From: Clostridiales bacterium | GTDB taxonomy: Bacteria > Bacillota_A > Clostridia > Oscillospirales > Oscillospiraceae | Reading direction: 5' to 3' | Length of the DNA: 44,822 nucleotides | NCBI GenBank assembly: GCA_022777455.1 | Contig: JALFGI010000341.1 | Span: 1-44,822 of the forward strand | Notes under the pieces: model-generated | Seen by the model: the letters and a program-made list of their open reading frames with translations, nothing else | What the model was told of the DNA's origin: nothing | Databases searched by the model: none | Part shown: piece by piece, positions 14,917 to 23,559 of the stretch | Position numbering within the stretch: the first letter of the stretch is position 1 | How the letters are laid out: the number at the start of each line of letters is the position of its first letter | Position numbers and translations under genes: made by a program

Positions 14917-15933
14917 TTAGTTGGAGAAACGGTAAACCGTTTCCGTATGGTATTTTTCTCCGGCCTTGGTGACGGGCTGATCCCATTCGGGGTGGTGGAT
15001 GGAGTCGGGGTAATACTGGGTTTCCAGGGCAATGCCGCTGCGTTTGCCGTACTCCACGCCGCCCTTGCCCTTGCCGGTGAGGAAATTGCCGGCATAGAAC
15101 TGGATGCCGGGCAGGTCGGTGTAAACTGCCATGATACGGCCGGAAACCGGGTCGGATACCACAGCACAGGGATTGCAGAACACTTCGTAATTGTGGTCAT
15201 AGCCGCCCTGAAGATTCAGGGGTTCGTAATCTTCATTGATGTCTCTGCCAATTGCCTTGGGGGTGCGGAAATCCATGGGGGTTCCGTCCACACTGCGCAT
15301 TTCGCCGGTGGGGATGCTTTCTTTGTCCGCGACAGCAAATGTTCTGGCAGGCAGCATCAGCAGCTGATCCATGGCGGCGGCAGGATTATTCTGACCGGCC
15401 AGATTGAAATAGCTGTGGTTTGTCAGGTTGAAGATGGTATCACGGTCGCTTACTGCGTCGTAGGCAATGTGCAGGCCGCCTTTTTCATCCAGACTGTAGG
15501 TAACGTCAATGGAGGCGTTGCCGGGATAGCCTTGGTCGCCATTGGGGCTGTCCAGATGGAGGGAAATGGAGGTGTCAGTGCAGTCCGTTATGGTCCACAT
15601 CCGGGTGTGGTAGAAGTCGGGGCCGGAATGGAGGTTGTTGCCGTTCTCATTGGGGGTGAGGGCGTATTCCCGCTGGCCAATGGAGAAAGCGCTGCCCTTG
15701 ATTCTGTTGGCGCTGCGGCCGACAATGGCGCCCAGGAAGCAGGTGCCGTTCAGGTAGCCTTCTGCGTCATCATAACCCAGAGCCACATCGGCAATGTTGC
15801 CGTCCGCGTCGGGAACGAATACGTTCACCAGCGTTGCGCCAAAATCAGTTACTGTAGCTGTGATGCCGTTCCGGGAGATGGTGTACAGAAAAGTCTCTTC
15901 ACCGGAGGGAAGTTTGCCAAAAAATTTTTTCAT
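14917..15933 (-). CDS. galM: Aldose 1-epimerase (mutarotase)
   Basis: This 338-residue protein of the galactose mutarotase family has GATLVNVFVPD near the N terminus, the NRIKGSAFSI segment (about 76-85), the catalytic-histidine context NLTNHSYFNLAG (about 164-175) and a C-terminal region with the conserved Glu (GIALETQYYPDS). It interconverts alpha and beta anomers of glucose or galactose and is cytosolic. It is monocistronic: its own promoter lies at 15996-16024 and a terminator at 14872-14908. No other galactose genes are nearby. AGGGG precedes the ATG. Confidence 0.95.
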   Translation of the reverse strand: MKKFFGKLPSGEETFLYTISRNGITATVTDFGATLVNVFVPDADGNIADVALGYDDAEGYLNGTCFLGAIVGRSANRIKGSAFSIGQREYALTPNENGNNLHSGPDFYHTRMWTITDCTDTSISLHLDSPNGDQGYPGNASIDVTYSLDEKGGLHIAYDAVSDRDTIFNLTNHSYFNLAGQNNPAAAMDQLLMLPARTFAVADKESIPTGEMRSVDGTPMDFRTPKAIGRDINEDYEPLNLQGGYDHNYEVFCNPCAVVSDPVSGRIMAVYTDLPGIQFYAGNFLTGKGKGGVEYGKRSGIALETQYYPDSIHHPEWDQPVTKAGEKYHTETVYRFSN

Positions 15934-15995
15934 AAAAAGCCCCTTTCATTTTTTTCGGAATAACAGTGGGAATTATGTAAAGACTGCTTCCTGTA

Positions 15996-16024
15996 ATTAT
16001 ACTATATTCTTCGAAACTTTTCAA
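15996..16024 (-). promoter_or_regulatory. Promoter of galM
   Basis: On the minus strand, TTGAAA (16019-16024) and TATAAT (15996-16001) are spaced by 17 bp, about 65 bp before the galM start. Confidence 0.75.
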
Positions 16025-16125
16025 TTGTTTCTTTCGTGGCAATTGGAAAATCCGGAACTTTCCCCATTTTTCGATGCCGTCACCGGGATCTTGCGTTTGC
16101 TTACTTTTCCGCTCATTTTCATATA

Positions 16126-16173
16126 ATCCTACATTTTGTGTTTTTCTCTTGACAAAACCACAATATATAGTAT
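16126..16173 (+). promoter_or_regulatory. Two NrdR-type boxes upstream of nrdD
   Basis: The core CAATATATAG (16161-16170) matches the NrdR-box core (C-w-A-T-A-T-A-T-w-G) exactly and lies between the -35 and -10 hexamers. A second, weaker core CTACATTTTG (16129-16138) lies 32 bp upstream, about three helical turns, the usual NrdR tandem spacing. NrdR is the zinc-ribbon/ATP-cone repressor of ribonucleotide reductase operons. The repressor gene itself is not in the window. Confidence 0.6.
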
Positions 16174-16176
16174 AAT
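16149..16176 (+). promoter_or_regulatory. Promoter of nrdD
   Basis: TTGACA (16149-16154) and TATAAT (16171-16176) are both perfect consensus hexamers with a 16-bp spacer, about 50 bp upstream of the nrdD start. The spacer is occupied by the NrdR-like box. Confidence 0.85.
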
Positions 16177-16227
16177 GTGTCATGCACGGACAGTCAGAAC
16201 CACACCCGCGCAAAAGGAGGACCATGC

Positions 16228-18450
16228 ATGAAGATCATCAAGAGAAACGGTACCGAGGCCGTTTTTGACATCAATAAGATTGTGATGGCCGTCACCAAGG
16301 CCAATAAAGCCGCCGATGAAAAGGTGCGCCTGACCCCGCTTCAGATCCAGCGGATTTCCCAGCATGTGGAAATCGCCTGCGAGGAAATGGGCCGCAGCCC
16401 TTCTGTGGAGGAGATTCAGGACCTGGTGGAAAAGTCCATCATGGCCCACGGTGCTTTTGAAGTTGCGAAGGAGTACATTACTTATCGCTATACCCGCAGC
16501 CTGCTCCGTCAGTCCAACACCACGGACGATCGGATCCTCAGCCTGATTGAGTGCAACAACGAGGAGGTCAAGCAGGAAAACGCCAACAAGAACCCCACCA
16601 TCAATGCCGTGCAGCGTGACTATATGGCAGGTGAGGTTTCCAAGGATATCACCAACCGGATTCTGCTGCCGCCGGAAATTGTGGCGGCCCATGAAAACGG
16701 AATCATCCATTTCCATGACTCCGATTATTATGCCCAGCATATGCACAATTGTGACCTGGTGAACCTGGATGATATGCTCCAGAACGGTACCGTCATTTCC
16801 GGCACCCTGATTGAGAAGCCCCATTCCTTCTCCACCGCCTGCAACATTGCCACCCAGATCATTGCCCAGGTGGCCTCCAACCAGTACGGCGGTCAGTCCA
16901 TCTCCTTGACCCATCTGGCTCCCTTTGTGCAGATCAGCCGGGAGAAGATCCGCAAGAGCGTGGAAAAGGAAATGGAAGCCTTCGGCATCAACGCTTCCGA
17001 GGAAGCCCTTTCCGGGGTAGTGGAGGACCGTCTGCGGGACGAAGTGAGAAGAGGCGTCCAGACCATCCAGTACCAGGTCGTCACTCTGATGACTACCAAC
17101 GGTCAGGCTCCCTTTATCACCGTTTTCATGTATCTGAACGAGGCCAGAAACGAACAGGAAAAGAAAGACCTGGCCATGATCATTGAAGAGACGCTGCGCC
17201 AGCGCTATGAAGGCGTGAAAAACGAAAAGGGTGTCTGGATTACGCCCGCGTTCCCCAAGCTGATCTACGTGCTGGAAGAGGACAATATCCGTGAAGGCAC
17301 ACCCTATTGGTATCTGACCCGCCTGGCTGCCCAGTGCACCGCCAAGCGGATGGTGCCCGACTACATCAGCGAGAAGAAAATGAAAGAGTACAAGCTCTCC
17401 AAGGGGGAGACGGCCGGCAACGGTGACGTGTACACCTGCATGGGCTGCCGCAGCTTCCTGACCCCCGACCGCTCCGGCAACGGCTGGGACAATGTGGCCC
17501 GGGCCAAGAACTATGAGCCGGGCAAGCCCAAGTATTATGGCCGGTTTAACCAGGGCGTGGTCACCATCAATCTGGTGGATGTGGCACTGTCCTCCGGCCG
17601 TGATATGACAAAATTCTGGGAGATCTTCGAGGAGCGTCTGGAGCTTTGTCATACGGCGCTGCAGTGTCGTCACGAACGGCTGAAGGGAACCTTGTCCGAT
17701 GCCGCTCCCATCCTGTGGCAGTACGGTGCACTGGCCCGTCTGGATAAGGGAGAGCCCATCGACAAGCTGCTTTACGGCGGCTACTCCACCATCTCCCTGG
17801 GCTATGCGGGACTGTACGAGTGCGTCAAGTACATGACCGGCAAGTCCCACACCGATGAGGAAGCCAAGCCTTTCGCCCTGTCCGTCATGCAGAAAATGAA
17901 CGACAAGTGCCTGGAGTGGAAGACTGCCGAAAACATCGACTACTCCCTCTACGGTACGCCTCTGGAGTCCACCACCTACAAGTTCGCCAAGTGCCTGCAG
18001 AAGCGTTTTGGTCTCATCCCCGGCATCACGGACAAGAGCTATATCACCAACTCCTATCATGTCCATGTGTCTGAACCCATCGATGCCTTTACCAAGCTGC
18101 GTTTTGAAGCGGAATTCCAGCAGCTGTCTCCCGGCGGTGCCATCAGCTACGTGGAGGTTCCCAACATGCAGCAGAACATCGATGCCGTTCTGGAGCTGAT
18201 GCAGTTCATCTACGACAACATCATGTATGCCGAGCTGAACACCAAGTCTGATTACTGCCAGATTTGCGGCTACGACGGTGAGATCGAGATCCAGGAGGAC
18301 GACAACAAGCTGGTTTGGGTCTGCCCTCAGTGCGGCAACCGGGACCAGAGCAAAATGAATGTGGCCCGCCGTACCTGCGGCTACATCGGTACCCAGTATT
18401 GGAATCAGGGCCGTACCCAGGAAATCAAGGACCGGGTCCTGCATCTGTAA
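16228..18450 (+). CDS. nrdD: Anaerobic ribonucleoside-triphosphate reductase (class III)
   Basis: This 740-residue glycyl radical enzyme reduces NTPs to dNTPs without oxygen. An N-terminal ATP-cone (about residues 1-95, beginning IIKRNGTEAVFDINKI) gives allosteric control. The catalytic barrel follows, with Cys-containing segments SFSTACNIATQ and YTCMGCRSF. A zinc site (CQIC and CPQC) precedes the C-terminal radical motif RTCGYIG, whose radical glycine is about residue 718. The enzyme needs the activase NrdG, which is not encoded next to it here. The start at 16228 has AAAGGAGG 7 nt upstream. It appears monocistronic, with promoter and NrdR boxes upstream and a terminator downstream. Confidence 0.97.
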   Translation: MKIIKRNGTEAVFDINKIVMAVTKANKAADEKVRLTPLQIQRISQHVEIACEEMGRSPSVEEIQDLVEKSIMAHGAFEVAKEYITYRYTRSLLRQSNTTDDRILSLIECNNEEVKQENANKNPTINAVQRDYMAGEVSKDITNRILLPPEIVAAHENGIIHFHDSDYYAQHMHNCDLVNLDDMLQNGTVISGTLIEKPHSFSTACNIATQIIAQVASNQYGGQSISLTHLAPFVQISREKIRKSVEKEMEAFGINASEEALSGVVEDRLRDEVRRGVQTIQYQVVTLMTTNGQAPFITVFMYLNEARNEQEKKDLAMIIEETLRQRYEGVKNEKGVWITPAFPKLIYVLEEDNIREGTPYWYLTRLAAQCTAKRMVPDYISEKKMKEYKLSKGETAGNGDVYTCMGCRSFLTPDRSGNGWDNVARAKNYEPGKPKYYGRFNQGVVTINLVDVALSSGRDMTKFWEIFEERLELCHTALQCRHERLKGTLSDAAPILWQYGALARLDKGEPIDKLLYGGYSTISLGYAGLYECVKYMTGKSHTDEEAKPFALSVMQKMNDKCLEWKTAENIDYSLYGTPLESTTYKFAKCLQKRFGLIPGITDKSYITNSYHVHVSEPIDAFTKLRFEAEFQQLSPGGAISYVEVPNMQQNIDAVLELMQFIYDNIMYAELNTKSDYCQICGYDGEIEIQEDDNKLVWVCPQCGNRDQSKMNVARRTCGYIGTQYWNQGRTQEIKDRVLHL

Positions 18451-18470
18451 TATTCTGCAATAAAAGTATT

Positions 18471-18512
18471 TCCAGCCGGAATCACTTCAAACGTGAACCG
18501 GCTGGATTTTTT
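18471..18512 (+). terminator. Intrinsic terminator of nrdD
   Basis: TCCAGCCGG (18471-18479) pairs with CCGGCTGGA (18498-18506), with an inner TCAC/GTGA stem, followed by TTTTTT. The T run abuts the stop codon of the convergent tmcAL gene. Confidence 0.92.
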
Positions 18513-19644
18513 ACGTTGTATCCCTGTGATAATAAATGCGTCGGTTTTCCTCCGTATCGGCAGGCTCTGTTCCATCGATGCAGAACAGGCCATAAAGGCT
18601 TCCAATGCGCGCTTCGGTTTCATCCACGGCTTCTCCGGCGTTGCAGAAACAGTCGTGTTCCCGGAGCACTTGGCGTCCCCGGTCCGTAAAGGCGAGTACC
18701 CGGATTTTGGATGGGAGCGTTCCGATGTCTTTCTCGGTCAGTCCCAAAAACGCGCAGAGAATCATCCGGTCAATCCTTGTCCGGGTATAGCGTTTAGATT
18801 TGGTGGATTCAATGATGGCTTCCAGATGATCTGCACTGCGGCAGGCCTTCATCAGCTTGCGCCACAGGCCTTCGCTGCCATAGGGAAGATGTTCAAATTC
18901 TTCATCGGTCATGGTGCGGAGCCTGGCAAGAATTGCCCGTTCTCCTGCCTCCAGGGTGTGCAGGGATGCGTTCTGCAGCAGAGGGACCGTGGCGGCCGGT
19001 ACGGCATTCTGCCACTCGCCGCCCGAGAGCAGATTGATACGAATGGCGGTTGCCGAAGGTGCCTGGGAATTCAGCTCTTGGGCGTGATAGGATCCCTCCC
19101 GGAAAATGGGGAAAATCTCCATAGATGAATGCTGGGAAAGAATCGCCTTGGTATATTCCAGCCCCAGAATGTCATTGGGGTTACACAGATCGGACACAAT
19201 CCCCATCTGCGCAAGGGCTCGCTGCCTGGCAGCAGGGAAGGAGCAGCCGGAGGAGAGTTCGGCTTTCAGCAATTCCGAAAAACGGGGACTGAGAAGGGCA
19301 CCGGCGGTCCGAAAAAGGGCGGATTCCGCCATGGATTCGGTGCCGAAGCAAAGAACATTGCAGATGCCGGATAACAGACGAACGCCTCCAGCGGCAAAGC
19401 CTTCCGCCGAGGAAAGTGCAGCACAGACCGGGAGCTCCAGCACCAGATCCGCTCCGGAGAGCACGGCGGCTTTTGCCCGGATGGATTTGTCCACAATGGC
19501 CGGTGCACCCCGCTGCACGAAGTTACCGCTCATCACGCAGACCACGGTGCAGCCTTCACCGTATTTTTCCCGAATCAGCTCGATTTGCCGCCGGTGGCCG
19601 TTATGGAAGGGATTATATTCGCAGATAATTCCAACGGTCTTCAA
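18511..19644 (-). CDS. tmcAL: tRNA(Met) cytidine acetate ligase TmcAL (YlbM)
   Basis: This 377-residue protein begins with TVGIICEYNPFHNGH, the nucleotidyltransferase HxGH-like ATP site. It continues with VVCVMSGNFVQRGAPA (about 36-51), GADLVLELP, and GLEYTKAIL with SATAIR further on. TmcAL uses ATP and acetate to form ac4C at the wobble position of elongator tRNA-Met. The start is a TTG at 19644 with a perfect AAAGGAGG 7 nt upstream; no ATG fits the homology. The open frame continues much further upstream, antisense to ackA, which is a shadow. Its location next to ackA, the acetate-metabolism gene, is common in Clostridia. Confidence 0.93.
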   Translation of the reverse strand: MKTVGIICEYNPFHNGHRRQIELIREKYGEGCTVVCVMSGNFVQRGAPAIVDKSIRAKAAVLSGADLVLELPVCAALSSAEGFAAGGVRLLSGICNVLCFGTESMAESALFRTAGALLSPRFSELLKAELSSGCSFPAARQRALAQMGIVSDLCNPNDILGLEYTKAILSQHSSMEIFPIFREGSYHAQELNSQAPSATAIRINLLSGGEWQNAVPAATVPLLQNASLHTLEAGERAILARLRTMTDEEFEHLPYGSEGLWRKLMKACRSADHLEAIIESTKSKRYTRTRIDRMILCAFLGLTEKDIGTLPSKIRVLAFTDRGRQVLREHDCFCNAGEAVDETEARIGSLYGLFCIDGTEPADTEENRRIYYHRDTT

Positions 19645-19683
19645 GAAAAAACCTCCTTTGGCAAAAATTTTCGGAATTGGGGG

Positions 19684-19712
19684 TTGAGAAAAACGGAAAG
19701 ATAGACTATAAT
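19684..19712 (+). promoter_or_regulatory. Promoter of ackA
   Basis: TTGAGA (19684-19689) and TATAAT (19707-19712) with a 17-bp spacer lie about 70 bp before the ackA start. Confidence 0.8.
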
Positions 19713-19779
19713 ATTTCCAGCTATGGGAATCATACCATATTTTCTGCAAAAAAGAAATATCAAATAGGAGGCAATTCCA

Positions 19780-20973
19780 ATGAATGTTCTGGTTATCAAC
19801 GCCGGCAGCTCTTCTCTGAAGTATCAGCTGATGAATCCGGAAACCGGCGATGTGTCCGCCAAGGGCCTGTGCGAGCGAATCTACATCGACGGCCGCCTGA
19901 CCCACAAGGTTGGCGACAAGAAGGTCGTGAAGGACATCCCCATGCCCACCCATTCCGAAGCCATCCAGGCTGTTCTGGAGATTCTGGTTGACCCCGTGGA
20001 CGGCGTGATCAAGTCCGTGGACGAGATCGATGCTGTGGGTCATCGCGTGCTGCACGGCGGCATGAAGTTCTCCGATTCCTGCATCATCGACGATGCCTGC
20101 ATCGAAGCCATCGAGGCCTGCATCCCTCTGGGCCCCCTGCATAACCCCGCCAACCTGATGGGCATCCGTGCCTGCCAGGCTGTTATGCCCAAGACTCCCC
20201 AGGTCGCCGTGTTCGACACCGCCTTCCACATGACCATGCCTCCCAAGGCCTACCGTTATGCCATTCCCACCGAATACTACAAGAACGACGATATCCGCCG
20301 CTACGGCTTCCACGGTACCTCCCACAAGTATATCGCCCGCCGTGCCGCTGAGCTGATGGGCACCAAGAACTTCAAGATGGTCAACTGCCATCTGGGCAAC
20401 GGTTCCTCCCTGTCCGCTGTGAAGGACGGCAAGTGCCAGGATACCTCCATGGGCCTGTCTCCTCTGGCCGGCGTGCCTATGGGCACCCGTTCCGGTGACA
20501 TCGACGCCTGCGTGGTGCAGTTCATCTGCAACAAGTACGGCATGAGCGTGGACGACTGCCTGACCATGCTGAACAAGAAGTCCGGCGTGCTGGCGCTGTC
20601 CGGCGTTTCCTCCGACTTCCGTGATCTGACTGCCGGTGCAGAATCCGGCAACGAGGATTGCCAGCTGGCTCTGGACAAGTTCTACTACGAGGTTGCCAAG
20701 TATGTGGGCGCTTACACCGCTGCCCTGAACGGCATCGACATGCTGACCTTCACCGCCGGTGTGGGTGAGAACGATGCCGACGCCCGTGCATCTATCTGCT
20801 CCTACTTGGGCTTCATGGGTGTGAAGATTGATCCCGAGAAGAACAAGGTTCGTGGCCAGGAAGTGAAGATTTCCACCGAGGATTCCGCTGTTCAGGTATG
20901 GGTTATCCCCACCAACGAAGAGCTGATGATCGCTCAGGATACCGCCGAACTGGTGAATGCGGCCAAGAAGTAA
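19780..20973 (+). CDS. ackA: Acetate kinase
   Basis: This 397-residue protein starts MNVLVINAGSSSLKYQL, the family's N-terminal phosphate-binding signature, and carries VGHRVLHGG (about 86-94), FDTAFH (about 147-152) and HLGNGSS. It transfers phosphate between acetyl phosphate and ADP, yielding ATP in fermentation. No pta (phosphotransacetylase) is adjacent. Codon choice is strongly biased, consistent with high expression. It has its own promoter, AGGAGG before the ATG and a strong terminator behind it. Confidence 0.98.
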   Translation: MNVLVINAGSSSLKYQLMNPETGDVSAKGLCERIYIDGRLTHKVGDKKVVKDIPMPTHSEAIQAVLEILVDPVDGVIKSVDEIDAVGHRVLHGGMKFSDSCIIDDACIEAIEACIPLGPLHNPANLMGIRACQAVMPKTPQVAVFDTAFHMTMPPKAYRYAIPTEYYKNDDIRRYGFHGTSHKYIARRAAELMGTKNFKMVNCHLGNGSSLSAVKDGKCQDTSMGLSPLAGVPMGTRSGDIDACVVQFICNKYGMSVDDCLTMLNKKSGVLALSGVSSDFRDLTAGAESGNEDCQLALDKFYYEVAKYVGAYTAALNGIDMLTFTAGVGENDADARASICSYLGFMGVKIDPEKNKVRGQEVKISTEDSAVQVWVIPTNEELMIAQDTAELVNAAKK

Positions 20974-20988
20974 AATTTAATCCAACAG

Positions 20989-21018
20989 GAGCCGCCGCTT
21001 TTTTGCGGCGGCTCTTTC
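20989..21018 (+). terminator. Intrinsic terminator of ackA
   Basis: GAGCCGCCGC (20989-20998) pairs with GCGGCGGCTC (21005-21014) over a six-T loop and is followed by TTTC. The pepT ribosome binding site comes 8 nt later, so some read-through into pepT is possible. Confidence 0.85.
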
Positions 21019-21035
21019 AGTAAGGAGTGAACCTG

Positions 21036-22241
21036 ATGCAAACCGTTACCGAGCGCTTCCTGCGCTATGTTTCCTTTGACACCCAATCCGATGAAAAAAC
21101 CGAAACCTGCCCCTCTACGGACAAACAGAAGCAGCTGGGACAGGTTCTTGTTGAGGAAATGCGCGACATGGGCATTTCCGATGCGTATATGGACGAGCAC
21201 GGTTATGTCTATGGCACTGTTCCGGGAGACAAGGACCTGCCCACCATCGGCCTGATTGCCCACATGGATACCGCTCCGGATGCCTCCGGCGCAGATATTA
21301 AAGCCAGAATCGTGGAGCATGACGGCTCCGATATTCTTCTGAATCCCGAAAAGGGAATCTACCTCCGGGAGGCGGATTATCCCATTCTGAAAAAGAGCCG
21401 GGGCAAGCACCTGATTGTCACCGACGGAACCACGCTGCTGGGTGCTGACGACAAAGCCGGCGTTGCCGAAATCATGACTGCGGCTCAGCGCTTAATCACT
21501 GGCGGCGGAAGACACGCAACTCTGAAAATCGGATTTACCCCCGATGAGGAAATCGGCAGGGGAGCAGATCTGTTTGACGTGAAGGGCTTTGGGGCGGACT
21601 ACGCCTACACCGCTGACGGCGGCACCATCGGCACCATCGAATATGAGAATTTCAATGCCGCCGGGGCAAAAGTGATTTTCCACGGGCTGAACATCCATCC
21701 GGGCTCCGCAAAGGATAAAATGGTGAACTCCATGTATCTGGCTATGGAATTCCAGAGCTTGCTCCCGGCCGCCCAGAAGCCGGAATACACGGACGGCTAT
21801 GAGGGCTTCTTCCATCTGCTGCATATGGAGGGCGAAGTGGAAGAAAGTCGCCTGGATTATATCATCCGGGATCATGATACCGATAAATTTGAGCGGAAAA
21901 AATCCCAGATGACCGTTGCGGCGGAGTTCATGAACTGTAAGTATGGTGAAGGAACGGTGGAACTGACCGTCAAGGACAGCTATTTCAATATGAGAAAGTG
22001 CATCGAACCCCACATGTATGTGGTGGAACGGGCCAAGGCTGCCATGAAGGCGGTGGGAATGGAGCCGGAGGAAGTACCCATTCGGGGCGGTACCGACGGT
22101 GCACGACTGTCCTATGAAGGCCTTCCCTGTCCCAACCTGTGCACCGGCGGCGAGAACTACCACGGGCGATTTGAGTTTATTCCTGTTGAGGATATGGAAT
22201 GCTGCGTGGATATGCTGGAGCACATTCTCCGGGATTTCTAA
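21036..22241 (+). CDS. pepT: Peptidase T (tripeptide aminopeptidase, M20B)
   Basis: This 401-residue metallopeptidase has LIAHMDTAPDASG (metal ligand H76, catalytic D78), the bridging Asp in GADDKAG, catalytic Glu in TPDEEIGRG and the dimerisation-domain HPGSAKDKMVNS. It removes N-terminal residues from tripeptides in the cytosol, using two zinc ions. The ATG at 21036 has AAGGAG 8 nt upstream. A GTG at 21027 overlaps the ribosome binding site and is rejected. Length matches PepT (about 405-410). Confidence 0.95.
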   Translation: MQTVTERFLRYVSFDTQSDEKTETCPSTDKQKQLGQVLVEEMRDMGISDAYMDEHGYVYGTVPGDKDLPTIGLIAHMDTAPDASGADIKARIVEHDGSDILLNPEKGIYLREADYPILKKSRGKHLIVTDGTTLLGADDKAGVAEIMTAAQRLITGGGRHATLKIGFTPDEEIGRGADLFDVKGFGADYAYTADGGTIGTIEYENFNAAGAKVIFHGLNIHPGSAKDKMVNSMYLAMEFQSLLPAAQKPEYTDGYEGFFHLLHMEGEVEESRLDYIIRDHDTDKFERKKSQMTVAAEFMNCKYGEGTVELTVKDSYFNMRKCIEPHMYVVERAKAAMKAVGMEPEEVPIRGGTDGARLSYEGLPCPNLCTGGENYHGRFEFIPVEDMECCVDMLEHILRDF

Positions 22242-22264
22242 GGAATTGTATACAATCATCTTCT

Positions 22265-22302
22265 GCAAAAAACAGGAGGTCACCCAGTGCTGGGTGGCCT
22301 CC
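22265..22302 (-). terminator. Terminator between pepT and the small membrane protein gene
   Basis: The arms GGAGGTCACCCAG (22275-22287) and CTGGGTGGCCTCC (22290-22302) form a 13-bp stem. On the minus strand the stem is followed by a TGTTTTTTG tract (strong). On the plus strand it is followed by AAGTTCTTTTC (moderate). It probably serves both convergent genes. Confidence 0.8.
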
Positions 22303-22326
22303 AAGTTCTTTTCGGAAAAAGGGATA

Positions 22327-22656
22327 TCAGCCCTCGAAATCCTCTTCGTCGGCAACGGGAATTGCATCATCGGACAGAATGGGCTCGGCAACGGGTTCCT
22401 CAGCAGGCTCCTGAACCTCGGCGGACTCCTGAACCTCAGCGGGAGCTTCTTCCTTTACGGGTTCTTCGGCGGGGGCAAAATCCTCGGCAGTTGCCTCGGG
22501 AGCGGGAGGATCTGCCACGGGCTTGGAGCAGCAGCAACTGCCCATGATTTTCTTTGCCCACTCTACGATCTTATCACCATAGGTGGCAACGATGTAAATT
22601 GCGCCGACAGCGGCGGCAAGTGCGGTAACAATCTTCACAAGGGTATTGAACTTCAT
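22327..22656 (-). CDS. Small single-pass membrane protein with acidic Pro/Glu/Ala tail
   Basis: This 109-residue protein starts with a hydrophobic helix (about residues 5-24), followed by a short amphipathic segment and a Cys cluster (GSCCCSKPV, about 40-48). A low-complexity tail of repeated EEP/AEV/QEP units rich in Glu, Pro and Ala follows and ends DEEDFEG. Such a membrane anchor with a flexible acidic tail suggests a scaffold or adaptor role. No catalytic domain is visible and I cannot name a family. GAGGAGG stands before the ATG and a good promoter lies at 22696-22724, so it is a real transcription unit. Confidence 0.7.
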   Translation of the reverse strand: MKFNTLVKIVTALAAAVGAIYIVATYGDKIVEWAKKIMGSCCCSKPVADPPAPEATAEDFAPAEEPVKEEAPAEVQESAEVQEPAEEPVAEPILSDDAIPVADEEDFEG

Positions 22657-22695
22657 AGAATAAACCTCCTCATTGGATGATATCTAACAGGGTAT

Positions 22696-22724
22696 AGTAT
22701 ACCCAATTACAGCAAAAAATGCAA
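22696..22724 (-). promoter_or_regulatory. Promoter of the small membrane protein gene
   Basis: On the minus strand, TTGCAT (22719-22724) and TATACT (22696-22701) are spaced by 17 bp, 40 bp before the start codon. Confidence 0.65.
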
Positions 22725-22752
22725 CAAGGAATTTTTTAATATACGGTGAATC

Positions 22753-23550
22753 CTACAGATAATGATATAGTCCACGGACACTGACTTCGCCGGAATTGAC
22801 GGTTTCGATTGTCCCGTTCTCGAATTTCACAATCAACGCGCCTTCCTCATCCACATCCAGTGCTCTGCCGTGGCGGATTTCGTCTCCTCTGACCAGGCTC
22901 ACTTCCTGACCCAGGGTGATGCAGTCCCCACGGTAGCGGTCAATGATCCGGGATTTGTCTGTCAGAAGAATGCGGTTCATGTCATAAAAGGCATCGATCA
23001 TCTTGGCTGCCACCAAAGCACGGTCGATTTCTCTGCCGGAAGCCATTTTCAGAGACCCGGCGATTTCCCGGATGGCGGGGGGGAAATCCTCTGGCTGCTG
23101 CGAACAGTTGATACCGATGCCGACAATGGCATAGGCGGTGTTGCCATCCTGTTTGAGGCTCAGTTCCGTGAGGATCCCGGCCAGTTTCTTTTTCTGATAT
23201 ACAATGTCGTTGGTCCATTTCACACCGGGACGAAATCCGGTGGACTGCTCAATTGCTGTGCAGGCCGCACTGGCGCAGGCACAGGTCAGGTGCATCAGCT
23301 CCCTGGGCGTGCAGTTTGGCCGCAGCAGAACACTCAGATAAATGCCCACGCCGGCAGGGGAGAGAAATGTCCTTCCCAGCCGGCCCCTTCCGCCGGTTTG
23401 GCTGTCCGCCACCAGAACCGTGCCCTGGGGTGCCCCCTGACTTGCCATTTGTTTCAAAACATCATTGGTGGATGTGATGGAGTCAAAGAATTGAATATTC
23501 TCCCGCCAGGGATTGTCACTGGATAGGTTTTTTACGATTTTCTGCAGCAT
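22753..23550 (-). CDS. birA: Biotin--[acetyl-CoA-carboxylase] ligase (BirA, no repressor domain)
   Basis: This 265-residue protein has the biotin protein ligase catalytic core: SITSTNDVLKQ (about 24-34), the biotinyl-AMP loop GGRGRLGR (about 53-60), KWTNDIVYQKKKLAGIL and GIGINC. A small C-terminal SH3-like domain follows (GDCITLGQEVSLVRGDE). It lacks the N-terminal winged-helix of E. coli BirA, so it should be a class I ligase without operator binding. It attaches biotin to carboxylase carrier proteins. It is the last gene of a minus-strand operon, 9 bp behind the E2-like gene, and its ribosome binding site overlaps that gene's stop. Confidence 0.93.
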   Translation of the reverse strand: MLQKIVKNLSSDNPWRENIQFFDSITSTNDVLKQMASQGAPQGTVLVADSQTGGRGRLGRTFLSPAGVGIYLSVLLRPNCTPRELMHLTCACASAACTAIEQSTGFRPGVKWTNDIVYQKKKLAGILTELSLKQDGNTAYAIVGIGINCSQQPEDFPPAIREIAGSLKMASGREIDRALVAAKMIDAFYDMNRILLTDKSRIIDRYRGDCITLGQEVSLVRGDEIRHGRALDVDEEGALIVKFENGTIETVNSGEVSVRGLYHYL

Positions 23551-23559
23551 GGTTTTTCC

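Noticed and set aside
16180..18444. A 754-codon open frame antisense to nrdD
   Set aside because: It is the mirror frame of a well-conserved glycyl radical enzyme, has no ribosome binding site, and its translation is low in structure and rich in His and Gly runs typical of antisense shadows.
19645..20391. Upstream extension of the tmcAL frame antisense to ackA
   Set aside because: The TmcAL homology starts at the TTG at 19644 with an ideal ribosome binding site. The extension has no protein-like conservation and lies over ackA.
22245..22256. Perfect palindrome ATTGTATACAAT behind pepT
   Set aside because: It resembles operator half-sites but no promoter or gene start lies nearby on either strand. 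A 12-bp AT-rich palindrome can occur by chance.
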